A DNA stretch of 64,000 bases from Sphingorhabdus sp. (GTDB lineage: Bacteria; Pseudomonadota; Alphaproteobacteria; Sphingomonadales; Sphingomonadaceae): positions 310,001-374,000 of the forward strand of contig JANQNO010000008.1 of NCBI GenBank assembly GCA_028279555.1. The letters are read 5' to 3'. The notes under the pieces are model-generated. The model worked only from the letters and a program-made list of their open reading frames with translations, had not been told where the DNA came from and ran no database searches. Shown one piece after another: positions 34,573 to 44,138 of this stretch. A program made the position numbers and the translations under genes. The stretch's first letter is position 1, and each line of letters opens with the position of its first letter.

Positions 34573-36396
34573 CTAGTTCCCGCCCCCCGCAAGCTCGGTC
34601 AGCTTCACAAATTCCTGCCGCCAGAAGCTGTTGCTGCGCTGGGCGGCGAGCGCGCGGATATCGCCATAGCTGAACTGGCCGAGATGTTTGTCTCCGCGCA
34701 GCTTCTGCCCAAAGGCAGCCACGGCTGTTGCAAAGGCCATGTCGCCGCTGGGCGCGCGCCGCACCGTCAGCATCGAGGCAGCGAGCGGGCGCTCGATCAG
34801 CCGTGATTTGCTGCCTTTCGGCAATTTGTAGCGCAGCTTGATATAGCCCAGCTCATCCGATTTTCCAGCAGCGGTGATCGCGCGGTCACCCGCTTTCCGG
34901 TTGGCTTCATAGCGGCGACCGGGGAGCCAGCCTTTGCTGCCTGCCGGGACGATTTCATATAGCGCGGTCACCTGATGGCTGGCACCGATATCGCCGGCAT
35001 CGACCGCGTCATTGTCGAAATCCTCCTCGGCCAGCAGCCGGTTTTCATAGCCTATGAGTCGGTATTCGCTGACATGCGCGGGATTGAACTCGATCTGGAT
35101 TTTCACGTCTTTTGCGATGGTGAAAAGCGTCGAGGACATTTCCTCCTCTAGCACCTTCTGCGCCTCCATCGCGCTGTCGATATAGGCATAGTTGCCATTT
35201 CCGACATTCGCGATCTGCTCCATCAGCGCTTCGTTATAGTTGCCCGTGCCAAAGCCAAGCGTCGTGAGCGTAACACCCTTTTCGCGCTGCTTTGCGACAT
35301 AGTCTTTCAGCGTGTCGCGATTGGTGATGCCGACATTGAAATCGCCATCGGTGGCCATGACGATGCGGTTCACGGCGCGGGCGTCATAATTGGCGCGCGC
35401 GGTTTCATAGGCCAGCTTCATGCCTTCACCGCCGGCTGTGGACCCGCCTGCGCGCAATTGCCGGATGGCGCTTTTGATGATTTCGGGCTTGTTGCAGGGG
35501 CTGAGCAGCTTGCCGACACTGCCCGAATACACGACGATGGACACGCGGTCCTGCAGCCTGATCTGGTCGGCCAGCAGCGACAGCCCGGATTTGACCAGCG
35601 GCAGCTTGTTCGGGCTGCGCATCGAACCCGACACATCGATCAGGAATACAAGATTGGCGGCCGGGCGCTCCCTGTAATCGAGATCATAGCCGCGCAGGCC
35701 CACACGCAGCAGGCGCGTTTCGCTGTTCCACGGGCTGACCGCCATATCGGTGGTGATGCTAAAGGGCTGCTCGCTGTCGCCGGGCAGCGGATAGTCATAG
35801 CGGAAATAATTGATCAGCTCCTCGGTACGGATCGCCGCTTTCGGCGGCGTGCGGCCCTCTTTCAGGAAACGGCGCATATTGGCGTAAGCGCCGGTATCGA
35901 CATCGACCGCGAAGGTGGATACCGGCTCATTGACCACTGCCTTGATGCCGGCGACATCTTCGCCCTCATATTGCTCGCGGTCCTGCGGCGGGATGGGATA
36001 GGGGAAATAGCGGCCACGCGGCGGACGCGGAACGACCACACCGCCCGATGGTTTGGCTGCATCGGCTGCCGCTTCCTTGTCTACGCGCGCGCCGGTTACC
36101 GTGACCGGCGTATTTTGCGATGGCGGTGGCGGCGCAACTGCAGCAGGCGGAGGAGGAGGCGGTGACGGCGGCAACACGGCCGGCTGCGGCCCGCCCTGAA
36201 CGCCCGCACGGCCCATGGGGCGCGGACGACCGGGATAGGGCCGATTGTTGAAGACTTCATGCACCTTGCAGAGGCCGTCATCGGGCGCGGGCCGGGCAAT
36301 GCTGCGCGCCTCGGCGCTGCCGGTAACCGGAGCCGGCGCAGGCCCCACAATCAGGGCCAGCGCGGCGCTGGAAAGAATGATATTGCGCATGCTCAT
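34573..36396 (-). CDS. Exported von Willebrand factor type A protein (YfbK type)
   Basis: A 607-residue protein. Signal peptide residues 1-30, then a Pro-rich low-complexity stretch ('PPSPPPPPPAAVAPPPPS'), a YfbK N-terminal domain ('VNEPVSTFAVDVDTGAYANMRRFL'), a vWA domain with the MIDAS motif DVSGSM (residues ~253-258) and 'MATDGDFNVGI', and a C-terminal DUF3520-like region ('VKIQIEFNPAHVSEYRLIGYENR'). It probably mediates metal-dependent protein contact at the envelope. The start at 36396 follows GGGAG by 6 bases. Confidence 0.88.
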   Translation of the reverse strand: MSMRNIILSSAALALIVGPAPAPVTGSAEARSIARPAPDDGLCKVHEVFNNRPYPGRPRPMGRAGVQGGPQPAVLPPSPPPPPPAAVAPPPPSQNTPVTVTGARVDKEAAADAAKPSGGVVVPRPPRGRYFPYPIPPQDREQYEGEDVAGIKAVVNEPVSTFAVDVDTGAYANMRRFLKEGRTPPKAAIRTEELINYFRYDYPLPGDSEQPFSITTDMAVSPWNSETRLLRVGLRGYDLDYRERPAANLVFLIDVSGSMRSPNKLPLVKSGLSLLADQIRLQDRVSIVVYSGSVGKLLSPCNKPEIIKSAIRQLRAGGSTAGGEGMKLAYETARANYDARAVNRIVMATDGDFNVGITNRDTLKDYVAKQREKGVTLTTLGFGTGNYNEALMEQIANVGNGNYAYIDSAMEAQKVLEEEMSSTLFTIAKDVKIQIEFNPAHVSEYRLIGYENRLLAEEDFDNDAVDAGDIGASHQVTALYEIVPAGSKGWLPGRRYEANRKAGDRAITAAGKSDELGYIKLRYKLPKGSKSRLIERPLAASMLTVRRAPSGDMAFATAVAAFGQKLRGDKHLGQFSYGDIRALAAQRSNSFWRQEFVKLTELAGGGN

Positions 36397-36471
36397 CTTA
36401 CACTCCCTCACCCTCAGAAGAAGGTCGCAGGCTGGCAAGACGCGACTGAATGATGCGTGAATGATCGGACG

Positions 36472-37755
36472 CTAGGCGTTCGCGCCTTCGCGCTCCACTT
36501 CGCGCCAGCCAATATCGCGGCGGCAGAAACCGCTGGGAAAATCGATCCGGTCCACCGCCGCATAGGCAGCCTTTTGGGCATAGATGACGTTCTTCCCTCT
36601 CGCTGTGACGTTTATCACACGGCCACCGCTGGCGACAAGCTGGCCGTCCTTTTCCGCGGTGCCGGCATGAAAGACCTTCGCGCCATCTGCCTCGGCGGCC
36701 TCGATGCCCGAGATAGCGCCGCCTTTTTCCGGTTTGGTTGGGTAGCCCTTCGCCGCCATCACCACCGTCAAAGCAGTCGCGCTATCAAATTTCGGCGCAA
36801 CGGCCTGCGCCAGCTCGCCCGTTGCGCAGGCCAGCATCAAAGCAGCAAGATCGCCCGAAAAACGGGTCATCAGCACCTGACATTCCGGGTCGCCAAAGCG
36901 GCAGTTATACTCGATCAGCTTGGGGCCTTCGCTGGTCAGCATCAGCCCGGCATAGAGCACGCCGCTATAGGGCATGCCTTCGGCGCGCATGGTGTCGACG
37001 GTCGGCTGGATAATCTCTTCCATCACCCGGCTTTCAAGCTCCGGGGTCAGCACCGGTGCCGGCGAATAGGCTCCCATCCCGCCGGTATTCAGCCCGACAT
37101 CGCCGTCACCGACGCGTTTGTGATCCTGCGCGCTGCCGAAGGGGACAATCGCCTCGCCATCGGTGAGCGCGAAGAAGCTCGCCTCCTCGCCGGTCATGCA
37201 TTCCTCGATCACCACTTCCGCGCCGGCATCGCCAAAACCGCCGCCGAACATATCCTCGATAGCCGCACTGGCCGCCTCCGAGGTCTCGGCAATGATAACC
37301 CCTTTCCCGGCAGCAAGCCCGTCTGCCTTTATCACCACCGGCAGGCCAAACCGTTCCAGATCGGCAAGCGCGGCGGATTTGTCCGCATGCCGCACATAGG
37401 CTGCTGTCGGAATATTTGCGCGCGCGCAGAGATCCTTGGTAAAGCCCTTCGATCCCTCGAGCTGCGCGGCTGCCCTGTCCGGCCCGAAGACAGCAATTCC
37501 CTCCGCACGCAGGCTATCACCCAGCCCGTCCACCAAAGGCGCTTCCGGGCCAATCACCAACAGATCGACCGCCTTTGACCGGCAGAATTCGGCCACGGCC
37601 TGGTGATCCGAGCTATCCAGCGCGACGCATTCGGCGCATTCACCAAGCCCGGGATTGCCCGGCGCGGCATAGAGCTTGCTGCAGGATTTCGACTGCGCCA
37701 GCCGCCAGCCCAGCGCATGTTCGCGCCCGCCCGATCCGATCAGCAGGATGTTCAT
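36472..37755 (-). CDS. purD: Phosphoribosylamine--glycine ligase
   Basis: The second step of purine synthesis, joining glycine to phosphoribosylamine with ATP. '[22 protein letters not shown]' opens the family, with '[15 protein letters not shown]', ATP-grasp '[20 protein letters not shown]', '[15 protein letters not shown]' and '[14 protein letters not shown]'. Length 427 is normal. It is separated from xseA, on the opposite strand, by one small gene. Confidence 0.95.
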   Translation of the reverse strand: MNILLIGSGGREHALGWRLAQSKSCSKLYAAPGNPGLGECAECVALDSSDHQAVAEFCRSKAVDLLVIGPEAPLVDGLGDSLRAEGIAVFGPDRAAAQLEGSKGFTKDLCARANIPTAAYVRHADKSAALADLERFGLPVVIKADGLAAGKGVIIAETSEAASAAIEDMFGGGFGDAGAEVVIEECMTGEEASFFALTDGEAIVPFGSAQDHKRVGDGDVGLNTGGMGAYSPAPVLTPELESRVMEEIIQPTVDTMRAEGMPYSGVLYAGLMLTSEGPKLIEYNCRFGDPECQVLMTRFSGDLAALMLACATGELAQAVAPKFDSATALTVVMAAKGYPTKPEKGGAISGIEAAEADGAKVFHAGTAEKDGQLVASGGRVINVTARGKNVIYAQKAAYAAVDRIDFPSGFCRRDIGWREVEREGANA

Positions 37756-37824
37756 TGGCTCTGTCCCCCATTGGCCGCTTTTGCCCCGCCTATCAGGCAA
37801 GCGAGCGAAGCATGTCAACAGGCT

Positions 37825-38355
37825 CTAACGGTTATAGATGAAGGGAAAACGGCTCCCCATGGCATTGCAGCTTCCCTGCAGCGAATTGCCAGCTGTGGTG
37901 ACCCGCGCAGAACAATCCATTTCAACCAGATTGCCCTGGATGCTCGCCTGCACGGTCCAGGTCACGTCGCGGCCCTGAATTTGACCCGTCCCCTGGGCCG
38001 AGAAGGGGCCACCTCCGGTCATCGCTGCCGCAGCTACCGTCAGCTGTGTGCCGGCCTGATTGATTTGCAGCGATTCGCCATCGGCGCTCGTCCACATCCC
38101 GGCCACATTGATTACCTCCGGCGTTTTCAATGCTGGCATGGGCGGCAATTGCGAATCCTTTGCCGGGTTTGCGCCAGCGCCTTCGTCTTTTCTTTCCACC
38201 TCCGCCGATGGCGTGCTGTTATTGGCGGCAGGCTGTGGATCGGGCCGATTGATAAAGGCGACGATAATCGTCGTGATTCCGCCGATGATAGCGGTTGCAA
38301 TCGCCACCATCGTGCCCTTGCCGGCACCGCCGCCGCTTCCGCCTGTTTCTGCCAT
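37825..38355 (-). CDS. Hypothetical membrane-anchored protein
   Basis: A 176-residue protein: a Gly-rich start, one transmembrane helix (TMVAIATAIIGGITTIIVAFI, ~15-35), a polar linker, then a beta-rich outer domain from residue ~85 ('VAGMWTSADGESLQINQAGTQLTVAA', 'GQIQGRDVTWTV', 'DCSARVTTAGNSLQGSC'). The pattern resembles small lipocalin-like exported domains. No recognised family. It starts 102 bases from xseA, on the opposite strand. Confidence 0.7.
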   Translation of the reverse strand: MAETGGSGGGAGKGTMVAIATAIIGGITTIIVAFINRPDPQPAANNSTPSAEVERKDEGAGANPAKDSQLPPMPALKTPEVINVAGMWTSADGESLQINQAGTQLTVAAAAMTGGGPFSAQGTGQIQGRDVTWTVQASIQGNLVEMDCSARVTTAGNSLQGSCNAMGSRFPFIYNR

Positions 38356-38457
38356 CTGCCTCTCCCTGACATTACATCATTCCGGATTGCGGATTTCTGT
38401 TATAGGTCCGGTGAATCGACCAGACTTTTCCCGCGAGGCGACCCTTTGGCCAGCATA

Positions 38458-39831
38458 ATGACGCAAAATCGCGATGGTGACAATGCCCCGCCGCTCTCGG
38501 TCTCTGAAATTTCCGGCGCGCTCAAACGCGCGGTCGAGGGCCAGTTCGGCCATGTCCGCGTGCGCGGCGAGCTTTCCGGCTTCAAGCGTGCAGCCTCCGG
38601 CCATCTCTATTTCGGGCTGAAGGACGAAAAGGCCGTGCTCGACGGCGTGATGTGGAAAGGCAATGCCGCGCGGCTCGGCTTTGCAGCGGAGGATGGGCTG
38701 GAAGTGGTCGCGACCGGAAAGCTCACCACCTATGCCGGGCGCAGCAAATATCAGATCGTGGCCGACAGCCTCGAACTCGCCGGCGAAGGCGCGCTCATGG
38801 CGCTTTTCGAAAAGACCAAGGCGCGGCTCACGGAAGAAGGCCTTTTCGCAGCCGAACGCAAGCGCGCGATCCCGCGCATGCCGCGCAGGATCGGCGTTGT
38901 CACATCGCCCACCGGTGCCGTTATCCGCGACATTCTCCACCGGCTGAATGACCGCTTCCCCAGCCATGTCATCGTCTGGCCGGTGCGGGTTCAGGGCGAG
39001 GGCGCGAAGGAAGAGGTCGCCGCAGCGGTGAAGGGTTTTTCGGGCATGGAGGCGGCCGATCCAAACCGCCCCGATCTCGTCATCGTTGCGCGCGGCGGCG
39101 GCTCCATAGAAGACCTATGGGCCTTCAACGAGGAAATCGTGGTGCGCGCGGTGGCCGAATGCAGCATCCCGGTGATCTCCGCCGTGGGCCATGAGACCGA
39201 CACCACCCTGTGCGACTATGCCGCCGATCTGCGCGCGCCGACGCCGAGCGCCGCTGCGGAGATGGCCGTGCCTGTGCGCGCCGAGCTTAATGACCGTATC
39301 GGGCAGAATGGCCTCAGGCTCGACCGCGCAGTGCGGCGCATGATCACCCACTGGGAGGAACGGCTCGAAGGGCAGCGGCGCTTGATGCCCAAGCTCACCG
39401 AGCTGACCGCACCGCAGCAGCAGCGCGCCGACGAGCTGGGCGAGCGGCTCGGGCGGGCGCTCGAACGCCGCGTCGATGCCGCGCGGATCGCCTTCGCCGC
39501 GCCCGCCAAGGCATTGCGCCCCGCGCTGCTCGAAGGGCTTGTCCGGCGCGGGCAGGAAAGGCTCGACGGCCTAACGAGGCTCGCTGGCAGCCTGCATCCC
39601 GAAGCGCCGCTCAAGCGCGGTTTCGCCCGCGTGACCGATGGCGCAGGTAAAACGGTTATGAATGTCGCGGCAGCAAAAGCGGCTGGCCATGTGGCCTTGC
39701 GCTTTGCCGATGGCGAGGTTGGCGCAGCAGTGGGTGGCGGCGAAGTGCGCTCGACGCCTACCAAACCAAAACCACGCAAGAAAAAGGCCGGGCCGGCCAG
39801 CGACACACAGCAGGATTTGTTTGGGGAGTGA
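38458..39831 (+). CDS. xseA: Exodeoxyribonuclease VII large subunit
   Basis: A 457-residue nuclease subunit. The N-terminal OB domain has 'LSVSEISGALKRAVEGQFGHVRVRGELSGFKRAASGHLYFGLKD', and the catalytic part has 'RIGVVTSPTGAVIRDILHRLNDRFP', 'RPDLVIVARGGGSIEDLWAFNEE' and 'ISAVGHETDTTLCDYAADLRAPTPSAAAE', followed by a coiled-coil C-terminus and a basic tail. ATG at 38458 gives the normal N-terminus. The small subunit is not in the window. Confidence 0.94.
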   Translation: MTQNRDGDNAPPLSVSEISGALKRAVEGQFGHVRVRGELSGFKRAASGHLYFGLKDEKAVLDGVMWKGNAARLGFAAEDGLEVVATGKLTTYAGRSKYQIVADSLELAGEGALMALFEKTKARLTEEGLFAAERKRAIPRMPRRIGVVTSPTGAVIRDILHRLNDRFPSHVIVWPVRVQGEGAKEEVAAAVKGFSGMEAADPNRPDLVIVARGGGSIEDLWAFNEEIVVRAVAECSIPVISAVGHETDTTLCDYAADLRAPTPSAAAEMAVPVRAELNDRIGQNGLRLDRAVRRMITHWEERLEGQRRLMPKLTELTAPQQQRADELGERLGRALERRVDAARIAFAAPAKALRPALLEGLVRRGQERLDGLTRLAGSLHPEAPLKRGFARVTDGAGKTVMNVAAAKAAGHVALRFADGEVGAAVGGGEVRSTPTKPKPRKKKAGPASDTQQDLFGE

Positions 39832-39832
39832 T

Positions 39833-40705
39833 ATGAACTTCTACCGTTTGATTCCCAGCTTGTTAGTCTCGATTATTCTGATCGCTTCATTGGCATCTTG
39901 CTCGGCCATTCACGCAGAAGAACGCGGCAATAAAGTCACCCCGCTCGATCACCTCCCGGCACTGAAAGGCGACTATTTCAAGATCGATTCCGCGCATGTC
40001 GGGCGGCCCTTTCATATCTATGTGCGCTTCCCGGAAGGCTATGCGGAAGAGCCGGAGATCTCCCATCCCGTCGTCTATCTGCTCGATGGCGATTCCACTT
40101 TCCCGATGCTCGCGCCGCAGCATCTTTTCCTGCATTATGATGATGGCCTGCCAGAGGCGATCATCGTCGGGATTGCCTATGGCGGCTTTTCACCAGAAAT
40201 CAACAAGCGCGGCTATGATTTCTCTGCGCCTGCCGACGATGCCGGCGAAGACCAGGGCGGCGCGCCGAAATTCCACGATTTTCTGGAAAAGGAATTGCTG
40301 CCAGTTGTCGAGAGCAAATATCGCGCCGATCCGAAACGCAGGATATTGGTCGGCCAGTCGCGCGGCGGCTATTTCGTGCTTTATTCTGCCGTCACCAAAC
40401 CCGACCTGTTCTGGGGCCGCATCGCCAGCAATCCCTCGTTCAGTCCTGGCAAGGATATGTTCTTTGAAATTCTGCCGCGCGGAAAACGCGATGATCTGAA
40501 GCTCATGGTGGCCAGCGGCAGCAAGGAACGCGCAAAAGAGCGCCGCAAGGCTGCACTTGCATGGGGGAGCCATTGGCAGGTCCGCGAAGGCCCATGGGAG
40601 ACCAGTCAGATCAATATCAAAGGCGGCACGCATGCTGCCAATCTGCCCGATGCCTACCGCGCGGGCATGCGCTGGTTTTTCGGGCTGCCGGAGAGTCCGG
40701 ACTAG
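39833..40705 (+). CDS. Lipoprotein esterase (alpha/beta hydrolase, Fes/IroE-like)
   Basis: A 290-residue protein with a lipoprotein signal ('LIPSLLVSIILIASLASC'). The domain has 'PVVYLLDGDSTFPMLAPQ', 'VGIAYGG', nucleophile elbow GQSRGG and His in 'GGTHAANLPDAYRAGMRWFF', as in the enterochelin esterase/esterase-D group. It starts one base after the xseA stop. The substrate is unknown; siderophore esters or small esters are possible. Confidence 0.85.
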   Translation: MNFYRLIPSLLVSIILIASLASCSAIHAEERGNKVTPLDHLPALKGDYFKIDSAHVGRPFHIYVRFPEGYAEEPEISHPVVYLLDGDSTFPMLAPQHLFLHYDDGLPEAIIVGIAYGGFSPEINKRGYDFSAPADDAGEDQGGAPKFHDFLEKELLPVVESKYRADPKRRILVGQSRGGYFVLYSAVTKPDLFWGRIASNPSFSPGKDMFFEILPRGKRDDLKLMVASGSKERAKERRKAALAWGSHWQVREGPWETSQINIKGGTHAANLPDAYRAGMRWFFGLPESPD

Positions 40706-40737
40706 GGCCAGAGCCCGTCACTCCGGCCTGCATAGGA

Positions 40738-40793
40738 GATGCAGTTTATCCTGAGCGGCTGCTGCAAGCAGCCAGCCGAAGGGCAAGTGTGAC
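40738..40793. repeat. 56-bp exact inverted copy of 34390-34445
   Basis: The sequence is the perfect reverse complement of 34390-34445, including the hairpin core GGCTGC-TGCAA-GCAGCC and the constant ends TCCTGAGC and CGAAGGG. It lies 32 bases after the esterase stop. The remainder of the gap to guaA (40794-41083) holds no ORF or clear regulatory element I can support, apart from a small GCCCT-atc-AGGGC dyad near 40967-40979. Confidence 0.9.
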
Positions 40794-41083
40794 GGTGGTG
40801 CTTATGTCGCTGGATTGACGATGCCGGGTAACCAAAAAACACCTTTCCTACAGCCCCGCATGCGCGCTATCATCCTTGTCAGCTCTTTGAAATTTGCGGT
40901 GATTGCAGCCTTGCCACCGCTTCATAACCAGCCATGCAGCCGGATCAGCCCATCCTTAGAATAGCGCCCTATCAGGGCAGCAACCTTGGCAACTTTGGAA
41001 GAATATTTCCTACACATGCATTCGTCACGGCTTGTCGGCCCCAAGATATGGACAGGACGGCTCCCCTTCTTTAACGACCCGCC

Positions 41084-42655
41084 ATGACAATTGCTCCTTC
41101 CGATTCCATTCTCATTATCGACTTTGGCAGCCAGGTGACGCAGCTGATAGCAAGGCGCGTACGCGAGGCTGGTGTTTATTCCGAGATCGCCCCTTTCAAC
41201 AGCGCGGAAGACGCCTTCAAGCGGATGCAGCCCAAGGGCGTGATCCTATCCGGCGGACCGGCCTCGGTCTGCGACGCGGATAGCCCGCGCGCGCCGCAGA
41301 TCGTCTTCGATTCCGGGCTTCCGGTACTCGGCATCTGCTATGGCCAGCAGGTGATGATGGCGCAGCTGGGCGGCAAGGTGCAGCCCGGCCATGAGGCCGG
41401 AGGAGGAGGCGAATTTGGCCGGGCCTTTCTCGAAGTGCAAAAACCCTGCCCGCTCTATGACGGCATCTGGCAGCCGGGCGAAAAGCATCAGGTGTGGATG
41501 AGCCATGGCGACAAGGTGACCGCGCTTGCAGACGGCTTCGAGGTGGTGGCTACCAGCGAGGGCGCGCCCTATGCAGTGATCGCCGATACCGCGCGCCATT
41601 ATTATGCGACGCAATTCCACATGGAGGTGGTGCATACGCCCGACGGGGCGAAGCTGCTTTCGAATTTCGTGCATCAGGTATGCGGGCTAGCGGGCGACTG
41701 GACCATGGCCGAATTTCGCGCCACCAAGATCGCCGAGATCCGCGAGCAGGTCGGAGACGGGCGCGTGATCTGCGGCCTCAGCGGCGGGGTTGACAGCTCG
41801 GTCGCGGCGATCCTGATCCATGAGGCGATCGGCGATCAGCTGACCTGCGTGTTCGTTGACCACGGCCTGCTGCGCCTCAATGAGCGCGAACAGGTCGAAA
41901 GGCTATTCCGCGATCACTATAATATCCCGCTGATCGTGGTCGATGCCGAGGCGCGTTTCATGGCGGGGTTGGCGGGCGTCAGCGATCCGGAAAAGAAACG
42001 CAAATTCATCGGCGGCGAATTCATCGATGTTTTCGAGGAAGAAGCGAAGAAGCTGGGCGGTGCCGATTTCCTCGCACAGGGCACGCTCTACCCGGATGTG
42101 ATCGAGAGCGTTTCCTTTACCGGCGGACCGAGCGTCACGATCAAGTCGCATCATAATGTCGGCGGCCTGCCCGAACGCATGAATATGAAGCTGGTCGAAC
42201 CCTTGCGCGAGCTGTTCAAGGATGAGGTGCGCGACCTGGGGCGCGAGCTCGGTCTCAACGATCAATTCGTCGGGCGGCATCCCTTCCCCGGTCCGGGTCT
42301 GGCCATCCGCATCCCCGGCGAGGTCGACAAGGCGCGCTGCGATATCCTCCGCAAGGCCGACGCGATCTATCTGGAGGAGATCCGCAATGCCGGTCTCTAT
42401 GACGCGATCTGGCAGGCCTTTGCCGTGCTGCTCCCGGTGCGCACCGTCGGCGTGATGGGCGATGCGCGTACCTATGACAGCGTCTGCGGATTGCGCGCCG
42501 TCACCAGCACCGACGGCATGACCGCCGATGTCTATCCCTTCGATGCCGCCTTCCTGTCGCGCGTGGCCACCCGGATCGTCAACGAAGTCGAAGGCATCAA
42601 CCGCGTTGTCTATGACTATACCAGCAAGCCACCCGGCACGATCGAGTGGGAATAA
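41084..42655 (+). CDS. guaA: GMP synthase (glutamine-hydrolyzing)
   Basis: Converts XMP to GMP with ATP and glutamine. The glutaminase domain (~1-205) has '[16 protein letters not shown]' with the nucleophile Cys and 'HMEVVHT'; the PP-loop ATP pyrophosphatase has '[20 protein letters not shown]', then 'TLYPDVIES', '[11 protein letters not shown]', '[14 protein letters not shown]' and a C-terminal dimerisation domain ending '[14 protein letters not shown]'. Length 523 is normal. Confidence 0.97.
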   Translation: MTIAPSDSILIIDFGSQVTQLIARRVREAGVYSEIAPFNSAEDAFKRMQPKGVILSGGPASVCDADSPRAPQIVFDSGLPVLGICYGQQVMMAQLGGKVQPGHEAGGGGEFGRAFLEVQKPCPLYDGIWQPGEKHQVWMSHGDKVTALADGFEVVATSEGAPYAVIADTARHYYATQFHMEVVHTPDGAKLLSNFVHQVCGLAGDWTMAEFRATKIAEIREQVGDGRVICGLSGGVDSSVAAILIHEAIGDQLTCVFVDHGLLRLNEREQVERLFRDHYNIPLIVVDAEARFMAGLAGVSDPEKKRKFIGGEFIDVFEEEAKKLGGADFLAQGTLYPDVIESVSFTGGPSVTIKSHHNVGGLPERMNMKLVEPLRELFKDEVRDLGRELGLNDQFVGRHPFPGPGLAIRIPGEVDKARCDILRKADAIYLEEIRNAGLYDAIWQAFAVLLPVRTVGVMGDARTYDSVCGLRAVTSTDGMTADVYPFDAAFLSRVATRIVNEVEGINRVVYDYTSKPPGTIEWE

Positions 42656-42667
42656 TTTCGATAAAGC

Positions 42668-42686
42668 GAATATCCGGGGGATATTC
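42668..42686 (+). terminator. Hairpin after guaA, weak terminator candidate
   Basis: GAATATCC (42668-42675) and GGATATTC (42679-42686) form a perfect 8-bp stem with a 3-base loop 13 bases after the guaA stop. There is no U tract, so it may stabilise the mRNA end rather than terminate alone. The rest of the gap to 42804 shows nothing else. Confidence 0.35.
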
Positions 42687-42804
42687 GTCGGAATTATTCG
42701 GCGAGCGAAGCGAGGGGAAGAAACAGGGCCTGTCGGAGGGCATGGTTCCGAATTATTCTGCTAGACAAGGAGCCATGAAGTGAGGCAACTATTGGAGTTT
42801 AACA

Positions 42805-43269
42805 ATGTTCGGACTAGGCAAAAGCAAAACGGAGAAGTTCAAAGCAGAAGTTGCAAGCAGGATTGCTGAGGGAGGCAAACAAATTGACTTGCTAATTCAA
42901 AGCCAGATAGATTTTGGCATTGAGCATTTTGACACGGATATCGAAGAAACTTGGTACGACCCATATACGCGCTATTACGTATATGGAGCCTATGATGCAT
43001 TGACTTGTGATTTCCCAATTGAAATTAGACAGAAAATTGGCCCAAGCATAATCGAGATTGGGTTCATTAGATGCGCACAAAAGACCTTTGAATTATCTGA
43101 AGAAAGCGCATCGCAACATCTCGATGCGGTATTTACGTTCCATCGTAAACATCTCACATATCCAGCTATCATGGATGGCGGTGTCGATGGCAATGAGGCG
43201 CGTCAAGGCCGCCCCGGTTTGCGCTTACTCGCCAATCTTTTTGATAATTTTCAAAATCCCGAATATTAG
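42805..43269 (+). CDS. Hypothetical protein, AT-rich, probably acquired
   Basis: A 154-residue cytosolic protein without recognised motifs: 'GLGKSKTEKFKAEVASRIAEGGKQIDLLIQSQID', then 'YDPYTRYYVYGAYDALTCDFPIEIRQKIGPSIIEIGFIRC'. Its codons are clearly AT-richer than guaA upstream. GGAG lies 8 bases before ATG. It is followed at once by a palindromic repeat pair, which supports an accessory origin. Confidence 0.65.
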   Translation: MFGLGKSKTEKFKAEVASRIAEGGKQIDLLIQSQIDFGIEHFDTDIEETWYDPYTRYYVYGAYDALTCDFPIEIRQKIGPSIIEIGFIRCAQKTFELSEESASQHLDAVFTFHRKHLTYPAIMDGGVDGNEARQGRPGLRLLANLFDNFQNPEY

Positions 43270-43307
43270 CCCTATTTTCGCTGAGCACCATCTTGGCTAC
43301 CATCCTT

Positions 43308-43400
43308 CGTCCTTCGATAAACTCAGGAGGCTCAGGACGAACGGTAGCGGGTATGATTGCTCTCATAAAACCCGTTCGTCCCGAGCTTGTCGAAGGGCGG
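43308..43400. repeat. Palindromic repeat pair
   Basis: Two divergent copies of the dispersed repeat face each other. The left one has TCCTTCG...CTCAGGA plus CTCAGGACGAACGG (43331-43344); the right has CCGTTCGTCCCGAG (43372-43385) running into CTTGTCGAAGGGC. The arms could form a long hairpin with a loop of about 27 bases. It lies between the AT-rich gene and the YceI gene. Confidence 0.75.
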
Positions 43401-43470
43401 TTGCACAGTCCTCCGTGAAACACCATATTCATACAATAGATGGGCAACACCAATCGATGAGGCCGATACC

Positions 43471-44082
43471 GTGAATCAAGCTTTCAAAGTAACAGTTGCC
43501 GCCGCCGCCCTGTCCCTTTCCTCCTGCACACAGGTTCCGGCCGAACCCTCGGCTCTGACCGAAGGTAGCTGGACGCTCGACAGCGATGCGTCGCGCCTGT
43601 CCTATGTTACGATCAAGGCAGGCGACATAGCCGAGACCAATGAGTTTACCAGCCTCTCCGGCAATGTCTCGGCAGATGGCACAGCGCAAGTCAAAGTCGA
43701 CCTTGCCAGCGTCAGCACCGGGATCGACATTCGCGATGAGCGGATGCGCGGCGTGCTTTTCGAGGTGGAGCAATTCCCCTCGGCAACGGTGTCCACAAAG
43801 GTCGATCCGACCGCCTTCGAATCGCTTTCGGTCGGCGAAAGCATCGCCCAACCGGTATCTGCGACTCTCAGCCTCAAGGGTGCGGAAATCACCATCGATA
43901 CCGAGCTCGAAGTGACCCGCCTCGGCGAGGACAGGGTATTGGTCGTCTCCACGGATCCCGTGATTATCGATGCCGGCGCGCTCGGTCTCACGGACGGTCT
44001 GGCGCAACTGGCAAAACTTGCCAGCCTGCCGTCGATTACGCCCGCCACACCGGTGACCTTCTCCTTCGCCTTCGAACGATGA
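43471..44082 (+). CDS. YceI family lipoprotein
   Basis: A 203-residue protein with a signal and lipobox 'AFKVTVAAAALSLSSC'. The YceI lipocalin-like barrel has 'GSWTLDSDASRLSYVTIKAGDIAETNEFTSLSGNVS', 'VDLASVSTGIDIRDERMRGVLFEVEQFPSATV' and 'LSLKGAEITIDTELEV', binding isoprenoid-like ligands in known homologues. The start is GTG at 43471, preceded by GAGG; an ATG further upstream would translate the palindromic repeat as protein, which is not credible. Confidence 0.85.
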   Translation: MNQAFKVTVAAAALSLSSCTQVPAEPSALTEGSWTLDSDASRLSYVTIKAGDIAETNEFTSLSGNVSADGTAQVKVDLASVSTGIDIRDERMRGVLFEVEQFPSATVSTKVDPTAFESLSVGESIAQPVSATLSLKGAEITIDTELEVTRLGEDRVLVVSTDPVIIDAGALGLTDGLAQLAKLASLPSITPATPVTFSFAFER

Positions 44083-44138
44083 AGCTGAGAAAGGGCTTAT
44101 GCACCGACGGGATAGCAACCAAGCCTGAGGGAAAAGTG

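Noticed and set aside
37603-38457. A 285-residue N-terminal extension of xseA
   Set aside because: It is antisense to purD and the small membrane gene and has no nuclease similarity.
40794-41083. Possible purine riboswitch before guaA
   Set aside because: No aptamer-like three-way junction with conserved loop sequences could be found; only a small dyad is visible.
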